DNA of 64,000 nucleotides from Streptacidiphilus sp. ASG 303 (GTDB lineage Bacteria; Actinomycetota; Actinomycetes; Streptomycetales; Streptomycetaceae): contig NZ_JAJLRA010000004.1 in the NCBI RefSeq assembly GCF_020991365.1, forward strand, positions 62,001-126,000, in the 5' to 3' direction. Of the stretch, positions 58,823-64,000 are shown piece after piece. The translations under genes were made by a program, and so were the position numbers. Position 1 is the first letter of the stretch; every line of letters starts with the position of its first letter. The notes beneath the pieces were generated by a model, which had not been told where the DNA came from, made no database searches, and saw only the letters and a list, made by a program, of their open reading frames with translations.

Positions 58823-60415
58823 CTACTGCGTGCACGACTTCGCCAGTTCCTGCTCCGACGCGGTCAGGACGGGCCTGCCGTTTCCGGCACCGCCTCCCGC
58901 CGACTGCCCCGGGACGGGCTGCGGACTCCTGCCCGCGGAGGGCGCACCGCTCGCGGTGCCCGGCTTCGGCGTCGCACTGGCGGCCGCCTTCTCCACATAC
59001 GCGGCGCGGGCCGCGACGGTTCCGCTCGGCCCGGGGCTCGGGCGGTTGGCGGTGCGGTGGGACGGCGCGGGGGTCGGCGTCGGGGTGGCCGCGGCGGGCG
59101 GCACCGCGCCCTGGGCGACCTTCCGGCAGACGCTCGCCTGGTCGCCGAGCTTCTGCACCCGGCTCATGGCGGCGGAGACGTCGTCCACCGCGATCGTGTT
59201 CTGCACCTGGTCCTGCTGGAGCTGGGACAGGTACTTGAGTTCGATCGACGGGTAGTCCTTGTAGACCGAGGAGAGGCCGATGCCCGCGAGGTTCTGGTTG
59301 AGGCCGCGGAAGACCGCCACGTGGTCGCCCTCGGCGCCCACGTAGTACTGCTTCTGCGTCCAGCGCCACCCGTAGTAGGCGCCGCCGCCCACCAGGCCGA
59401 GCGCGACGGCCAGCACCAGGGAGCGCCGGAACCAGCGGGCGCCCCTGCCGCGCCGGCGGCGGTCCGGCTTCTCCAGGTCGTAGCCGCCGTCGTAGTCCTC
59501 GTAGCCCTCCGCCGGGCCGAACTCGCCGAAGTCCTGCCCGTCCCCGCCGCCCGGCTGCGGCGCGGGGCGGCCGAGGCCGGCCGCCCGGCTCGCCGGGGTG
59601 TTCAGGTGCGCGGTCATGGTCGGCGGCCCGTCGGCGACCGCGCCGACGACCACCGGGGTGTCGCTGACCTGCCCGGCCATGGTGTCGGTGTCGCCCACGT
59701 CCAGGACGTCGGCCACGATGCAGGTGATGTTGTCGGGGCCGCCGCCGCGCAGCGCGAGCTGGATCAGCTCCTGCACGGTCTGCTGCGGCGAGTAGAAGCT
59801 CCCGAGGGTCTCCTCCAGCGTCTGGTGGCTGACCACGCCGGAGAGGCCGTCGGAGCAGATCAGGTACCGGTCGCCCGCCCGCACCTCGCGGATCGACAGG
59901 TCGGGCTCGGCCTGGCCGCGGCCGTCGAGGGCGCGCATCAGCAGGGAGCGCTGCGGATGGGTGCCCGCCTCCTCCTCGGTGATCCGGCCCTCGTCGATGA
60001 GCCGCTGCACCCAGGTGTGGTCCTGGGTGATCTGGCTGAGGGAGCCGTCCCGCAGCAGGTAGGCGCGGGAGTCGCCGATGTGGACCATGCCCATCCGCTG
60101 GCCGGTCCAGAGCATGGCGGTGAGGGTGCAGCCCATCCCCTCCAGCTGGGGGTCCTCCTCGACCATCGTCCGCAGCCGGTCGTTGGCCTGCTGGACGGAG
60201 TCGCCGAGGAGGGAGAGCAGGTCGGCGCCGGGGATGTCGTCGTCGAGCGGGACGAGGGTGGCGAGAACCTCGGCGGAGGCGACCTCGCCGGCGGCCTGGC
60301 CGCCCATGCCGTCGGCCACGGCCAGCAGCCGGGGACCGGCGTACCCGGAGTCCTCGTTGTGCTCCCGGATCATCCCGGTGTGCGATCCGGCGGCGAAGCG
60401 CAGCACGAGGGTCAT
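58823..60415 (-). CDS. pstP: Protein phosphatase PstP (PP2C)
   Basis: 530 residues. Cytoplasmic PP2C domain 1-235 with metal-ligand motifs HTGMIREHNEDSG, VADGMGGQAAGE, YLICSDGLSG and GGPDNITCIVADV. A linker, one membrane helix near 325-345 (LVLAVALGLVGGGAYYGWRW), and an outer domain with a Pro/Ala/Thr tail. It reverses PknB phosphorylation. Sits between fhaB and the SEDS gene in the standard actinobacterial order. Confidence 0.96.
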   Translation of the reverse strand: MTLVLRFAAGSHTGMIREHNEDSGYAGPRLLAVADGMGGQAAGEVASAEVLATLVPLDDDIPGADLLSLLGDSVQQANDRLRTMVEEDPQLEGMGCTLTAMLWTGQRMGMVHIGDSRAYLLRDGSLSQITQDHTWVQRLIDEGRITEEEAGTHPQRSLLMRALDGRGQAEPDLSIREVRAGDRYLICSDGLSGVVSHQTLEETLGSFYSPQQTVQELIQLALRGGGPDNITCIVADVLDVGDTDTMAGQVSDTPVVVGAVADGPPTMTAHLNTPASRAAGLGRPAPQPGGGDGQDFGEFGPAEGYEDYDGGYDLEKPDRRRRGRGARWFRRSLVLAVALGLVGGGAYYGWRWTQKQYYVGAEGDHVAVFRGLNQNLAGIGLSSVYKDYPSIELKYLSQLQQDQVQNTIAVDDVSAAMSRVQKLGDQASVCRKVAQGAVPPAAATPTPTPAPSHRTANRPSPGPSGTVAARAAYVEKAAASATPKPGTASGAPSAGRSPQPVPGQSAGGGAGNGRPVLTASEQELAKSCTQ

Positions 60416-60483
60416 GCGGCGTGCGCCTCCCCTCGAGCTGCCTCGTCACTCGCGGTGGACGTGGTCCGATGCCTCATGCGCTA

Positions 60484-61014
60484 CTACTTCCGCAGCTCGA
60501 TGACGGTCCTGCCGATACGGATGGGCGTCCCCGGCTGCAGCGGCGTGGGTGCGGTGAGCCGCTGCCGGTCCAGGTAGGTGCCGTTGGTGGAGCCCAGGTC
60601 CTCGACGACCCACTGACCGCCCTGGTCGGGGTAGATCCTGGCATGCCGCGAGGACGCGTAGTCGTCGTCGAGCACGATGGTGGAGTCGTGGGCGCGGCCG
60701 AGGGTGATGGTCTGGCCCTGGAGGGCGACCGTCGTCCCGGCCAGCGAGCCCTGCACCACGACCAGCTGGGTGGGCGCGCCGCGCCGCTGGCGGTTCTCCC
60801 GGCGCGGCTGCTGCTGTTGCTGCGGCGGACGGGCGCCCTGCTGCTGCCGGGCTCCCTGGGCGGAGCCCGGGGCGGCGGCGGGACGGCGCGCGGCGCGCTG
60901 GGTCACCCTGGTGCCGAAGAGGTCGCTGCGGATCACCTGGACCGCGACGATCACGAACAGCCACAGTACGGCGAGGAAGCCCAGCCGCATGACCGTGAGG
61001 GTCAGCTCTGACAT
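60484..61014 (-). CDS. fhaB: FHA-domain protein FhaB (FipA)
   Basis: 176 residues. N-terminal membrane helix (LTVMRLGFLAVLWLFVIVAVQVI), Gln/Arg/Pro-rich linker, C-terminal FHA domain with the phosphothreonine-binding GRAHDSTIVLDDDYASSRHARI and STNGTYL. Reads Thr phosphorylation by PknB; in mycobacteria it bridges FtsZ and FtsQ under stress. Follows fhaA by 12 bp. Confidence 0.95.
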   Translation of the reverse strand: MSELTLTVMRLGFLAVLWLFVIVAVQVIRSDLFGTRVTQRAARRPAAAPGSAQGARQQQGARPPQQQQQPRRENRQRRGAPTQLVVVQGSLAGTTVALQGQTITLGRAHDSTIVLDDDYASSRHARIYPDQGGQWVVEDLGSTNGTYLDRQRLTAPTPLQPGTPIRIGRTVIELRK

Positions 61015-61026
61015 GTGTGCCCCGCT

Positions 61027-61899
61027 CTACCCTTCGGCTTGCCGGTAGACGATGGTGGTGCTGCCCACGACGATCCGCGAGCCGTCGCGGAGCGTAGCGC
61101 GCTGGGTGTGCTGTCCGTCCACCACGATGCCGTTGGTCGAGCCCAGGTCGAGGACCATCGAGGGCGAACCGGGACGGATCTCCGCGTGCTTGCGGGAGAC
61201 CCCGGGATCGTCGATGCGGACGTCGGCCTCGGTCGAGCGGCCGAGGACCGTGGCGGCGCCGACGAGCTGGTGCCGCACGCCGTTCACCTCGATCCAGCGC
61301 CGGACGCCGGGCGCGCCGCCGGTGCCGGGCATCCGGCGGACGTTCCCGCCGCCGGCGCCGGGCGCCTGCGGCGGGGCGGCGGGCGGCGGGGGAGCGGCGG
61401 GGTAGCCGGACTGCGGCTGCTGCCATCCGGCGCCGGGCTGCGCCGCGGGGGCCTGCCCGTAGGCGCCCGCCCCGTAGCCGCCGGCCCCGGCCCCGTACCC
61501 GTCGGGCTGCTGCTGCTGCGACTCGCTGCCGGCCAGGGTGCGGCTGCGCACCCGGTACAGGCCGGTGTCGAGGTCGTCCGCCTTCTCCAGGTGGACCTGG
61601 AGCGGCCCCATGAAGCTGTAGCGCTGGGCCTCGGCGTACTCGCGGACCATGCCCGCGAGCTCGTGGCCGAGCTGCCCCGCGTACGGGCTGAGCCGCTCGT
61701 GGTCGTGCGGGCTCAGCTCCACGATGAAGTCGTTGGGCACCACGGTCCGGTCGCGGTTCCAGATGGTGGCGTTGTTGTCGCACTCCCGCTGGAGGGCGCC
61801 GGCGATCTCCACCGGCTGGACCTCGGACTTGAACACCTTGGCGAAGGTGCCGTTCACGAGACCCTCGAGTCGCTGCTCGAACTTCTTCAGGACTCCCAC
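61027..61899 (-). CDS. fhaA: FHA-domain protein FhaA (DUF3662)
   Basis: 290 residues from GTG 61899 (GVLKKFEQRLEGLVNG), GAAAGGGGG upstream; the frame is open to 62445 without coding character. DUF3662 domain at residues 1-~125, a Gln/Gly/Ala/Pro-Tyr linker, FHA domain ~205-288 (GRSTEADVRIDDPGVSRKHAEI, GSTNGIVVDG). In M. tuberculosis FhaA binds the phosphorylated MviN pseudokinase and holds back peptidoglycan synthesis; its likely partner here is the pseudokinase encoded at 11453. First gene of the leftward operon. Confidence 0.95.
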   Translation of the reverse strand: MGVLKKFEQRLEGLVNGTFAKVFKSEVQPVEIAGALQRECDNNATIWNRDRTVVPNDFIVELSPHDHERLSPYAGQLGHELAGMVREYAEAQRYSFMGPLQVHLEKADDLDTGLYRVRSRTLAGSESQQQQPDGYGAGAGGYGAGAYGQAPAAQPGAGWQQPQSGYPAAPPPPAAPPQAPGAGGGNVRRMPGTGGAPGVRRWIEVNGVRHQLVGAATVLGRSTEADVRIDDPGVSRKHAEIRPGSPSMVLDLGSTNGIVVDGQHTQRATLRDGSRIVVGSTTIVYRQAEG

Positions 61900-62449
61900 G
61901 GGGCACCCCCTTTCCTCAGGGTTCACTTCGTCCGTCTGTGCTGCCGTCCGTACTGCGTACTTGCCTACTGATCGTATCCACGTCGCGGGCATCCCCACGG
62001 TTCCCCGGCAGGGCTGCACCGGCAGGTGTGCTTGCGCACACCCCACCGGAAGGATGCCACCGCCGACGGGCCCGCCGGGGAAGCGGAGGACCGCGGCCCC
62101 GTCCGGCGCCCCGACGCCGCGCCGTCGGGCCGCGCGGGCGCCCCGTGCCCCGGACCCGGTGCGGATGCGGTCCGGCGCGCGGTGCCCGTGCAGCGATGGT
62201 AGAGCCGGTGAGGGGTGCTGTCTCCGCTCGCCCCGGCCCCCTACCCGCTCGGCGGATGCGGCACTCGGGGCTCCCCGGACCGGTGCGCGGGGGCCCCGGG
62301 ACAACGGATTCGAAGGCCGGGCCCCTGACGTGCTAATGTCTTCCACGTCGGAAGGAGCGACCGAGAGGGAGCCCGGAACGGCGCCGAAGCGGAGAGATCC
62401 GGTTTGGAGCCCGGAAGGACCGTTCGGTAGCATCGAGGACAACACCCAT
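61900..62449. other. fhaA - tRNA-Leu spacer
   Basis: 550 bp without a supported gene. It should contain the promoter of the fhaA-pknB operon on the minus strand: TACGAT (complement of 61970-61976 region) could be a vegetative -10, and a GGAACC with CGTGG about 16 bases later (minus strand, near 61980-62005) resembles an ECF-sigma promoter. The tRNA-Leu promoter lies at 62404-62433. Confidence 0.5.
62404..62433 (+). promoter_or_regulatory. Promoter of tRNA-Leu
   Basis: TTGGAG (62404-62409) and TAGCAT (62428-62433), spacer 18 bp, 16 bp before the mature tRNA start. Confidence 0.6.
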
Positions 62450-62533
62450 GCGCGGGTGGCGGAATAGGCAGACGCGCTGGATTCAGGTTCCAGTGCCCGA
62501 AAGGGCGTGGGGGTTCAACTCCCCCCTCGCGCA
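62450..62533 (+). tRNA. tRNA-Leu (CAG)
   Basis: 84 bases with a long variable arm (TGCCCGAAAGGGCGT). Acceptor GCGCGGG pairs with CTCGCGC (one G-T), discriminator A; anticodon stem CTGGA/TCCAG with loop TTCAGGT, anticodon CAG. CCA is not encoded. Confidence 0.96.
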
Positions 62534-62538
62534 CAGCG

Positions 62539-62574
62539 GAAGGCCCCGCAGGTCGGAAGACCTGCGGGGCCTTC
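62539..62574. terminator. Terminator after tRNA-Leu
   Basis: Perfect 16-bp stem, 62539-62554 with 62559-62574, loop GGAA. Confidence 0.9.
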
Positions 62575-62734
62575 GGTGTTCTCCGCCCTCCCCGCGCCGC
62601 ACCCTTCAGGCCCGCGCAGCCCCCGGCCCCGCCCCCGCGCCGCGCCGCGGCCGTCGCACGTGCCCGGACCGCGGGCCGGCCCCCGCGCGGCCCGCCCCCG
62701 GCCCCCGCACGGCCCGCCCGCCGGTGCCACCGGC

Positions 62735-63997
62735 TCACCGGCCCCGGTCGCGCGCCTCGGCCGACGGCCGGGCCGTCTCGGCCAGGACCGGCAGCGCCGC
62801 GCGGACCGCGAAGCCGCCGTCCGGCAGGGGCCCGGCCGACAGCACGCCCCCCAGCAGCTGCGCCCGCTCCCGGAGCCCCACCAGCCCGTGCCCGCCGCCG
62901 GGCAGCCGCAGCGGGTCGGCGGAGCCGTCCGGCGGCCCGTTGCGCACCTCCACCCGCAGCAGGTCCCCGTCGGCGCGCACCGCCACCGACACCTCCGCGC
63001 CCGGCGCGTGCTTGCGGATGTTGGTCAGGGCCTCCTGGACCGTCCGGTACGCGGCCCGCTCGACCGCCTCCGGCCAGGAGCGGCCGCCCCACTCCAGCTC
63101 GGCGGTGGTGTCGAGCCCGCTGTCGCCGATCAGCCGGGGCAGGTCGGAGAGGACGGGCTGAGGGGTGAGGTCCCGGGTGGTCCCGCCCGCCGCCCGCAGC
63201 ACGCCCACCATGTGCCGCAGCTCGTCCAGGGTGCGGACCGACAGCTCCCGGATGGTGCGCGCGGAGTCCCGGGCCGCCGGCTCCGCCGAGCTGACCTGCA
63301 GCGCCCCGGCCTGGATGCTGATCAGGCTCACCTGGTGGGAGACCACGTCGTGCATCTCGCGGGCCAGCCGGGCCCGCTCGGTGGCCAGGACCCGGTCCGC
63401 CAGCAGCCGCTCCTCGCGCCGCCGGCCGAGGGTCAGCTCCTCCAGCCGCAGCGCCAGCTCCTCGCGGGTCCGCACCAGCAGGCCCAGGGCGGCCGGTCCG
63501 CCGGCCACCATCAGGCACTGGATCGCATACAGGACCGTGTCCCGGGTCAGGGTGAGCGGCCACCAGTCGGCGAAGGGCCAGTGGAAGAACTCCACCAGGG
63601 CGAAGAGGGCGGCGCCCAGCACGGTGGAGGCCGTGGAGCGGCGCCGGGCGGCGACCGTGTACACGGCGGCCATCGGCGCGATCCACACGAAGCTGATGAA
63701 CGCCGCGGGCAGGGTGAGCAGCATCACGGTCAGCGGCAGCCGGTTGCGCACCGACAGCGCCAGGGCGGCCAGGACGCAGGCGGCGGTCTGCAGGGACCGC
63801 GAGAGGTCGTCGACCAGGGCCGCGTCCAGCAGCGACAGCAGGACCAGGGAGACGGTCGGCAGCCGGCGCACCCAGGGGCGGCGGGTCCAGGTGCGTCCGG
63901 ACCACAGGCTGCCCGCCCGCGTCCGCCCGCCGCGCGTGCCGGGGAGCGTGCGGGTCCGCCCGGTCCGGGCGGCCGCCCGGCCCTGGTCCACCGTCAC
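62735..63997 (-). CDS. Two-component sensor histidine kinase (NarL/DesK-type)
   Basis: 420 residues if GTG 63997, only three bases from the window end, is the start; the gene may begin further right. Five or six membrane helices (about 48-175), a coiled linker (REELALRLEELTLGRRREERLLADRV), HisKA_3 dimerisation domain with phospho-acceptor His216 (LAREMHDVVSHQVSLI), and HATPase domain with GGGHGLVGLRERAQLLGG. It would phosphorylate a LuxR-type response regulator, probably encoded just outside the window. Signal unknown. The 160-bp gap to the tRNA-Leu terminator is GC-rich and empty. Confidence 0.88.
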   Translation of the reverse strand: MTVDQGRAAARTGRTRTLPGTRGGRTRAGSLWSGRTWTRRPWVRRLPTVSLVLLSLLDAALVDDLSRSLQTAACVLAALALSVRNRLPLTVMLLTLPAAFISFVWIAPMAAVYTVAARRRSTASTVLGAALFALVEFFHWPFADWWPLTLTRDTVLYAIQCLMVAGGPAALGLLVRTREELALRLEELTLGRRREERLLADRVLATERARLAREMHDVVSHQVSLISIQAGALQVSSAEPAARDSARTIRELSVRTLDELRHMVGVLRAAGGTTRDLTPQPVLSDLPRLIGDSGLDTTAELEWGGRSWPEAVERAAYRTVQEALTNIRKHAPGAEVSVAVRADGDLLRVEVRNGPPDGSADPLRLPGGGHGLVGLRERAQLLGGVLSAGPLPDGGFAVRAALPVLAETARPSAEARDRGR

Positions 63998-64000
63998 GAC

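Overview
The window is a very GC-rich piece of an actinobacterial chromosome centred on the replication origin. The dnaA-dnaN spacer is full of DnaA boxes, eight parS sites (GTTTCACGTGAAAC type) flank it, and the gene order ino1 / cca / murJ / sigM / trxBA / parB-parA-rsmG-jag-yidC-yidD-rnpA-rpmH / dnaA / oriC / dnaN-gnd-recF-dciA-gyrB-gyrA / ... / crgA / pabA / two class E sortases / pknB-pbpA-ftsW-pstP-fhaB-fhaA matches, from memory, the Streptomyces coelicolor SCO3899-SCO3843 block. A Streptomyces or a close relative is the best guess. Nothing here looks like a mobile element, phage, CRISPR array or biosynthetic cluster.

Layout. 1-1107: the 3' end of inositol-phosphate synthase, then a nine-copy 36-bp tandem repeat and a terminator. 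1108-8892: an MFS transporter, two proline-rich LppU-like membrane proteins, the CCA-adding enzyme (minus strand) and a large DUF6049 surface protein. 8932-17134: the lipid II flippase MurJ, a pseudokinase that would regulate it, SigM with its anti-sigma factor, and thioredoxin reductase/thioredoxin behind a SigR-type promoter. 17415-25097 (minus strand, reading away from oriC): a small membrane protein plus acetyltransferase, then the ParABS genes, RsmG, the Jag/KhpB RNA-binding protein, membrane insertase YidC, YidD, RNase P protein and ribosomal protein L34. 25098-28901: the dnaA promoter, dnaA and oriC. 28902-38144: clamp, 6-phosphogluconate dehydrogenase, RecF, DciA-like protein and both gyrase subunits.

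38309-45576: a DUF3566 membrane protein, tRNA-Ile and tRNA-Ala with a DLW-39 micro-gene between them, a metallophosphoesterase, an NAD-binding/DUF2867 protein, a peculiar poly-G/poly-C spacer, a DUF5324 protein and a cyclophilin. 45688-51286: rhomboid protease, an extra-origin DnaA-box cluster, crgA, a DUF881 protein, a small membrane protein, a type-1 glutamine amidotransferase and two sortases. 51485-53441: two DNA-binding-type proteins that look inserted into this conserved block. 53524-61899 (minus strand): the Ser/Thr-kinase-controlled cell-elongation/division operon fhaA-fhaB-pstP-ftsW-pbpA-pknB. The end holds tRNA-Leu and a two-component histidine kinase.

How it fits together: replication initiation, chromosome segregation and cell-wall growth are encoded side by side. 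MurJ, its pseudokinase, PknB/PstP and FhaA plausibly form one signalling circuit on peptidoglycan precursor export (known in Mycobacterium, inferred here). Starts of several genes were moved downstream of the longest open frame by Shine-Dalgarno placement and family knowledge. The most unusual items are the nine-copy hairpin repeat array, the inserted regulator pair, the DnaA-box cluster near 46.8 kb, and the poly-G/C tract.
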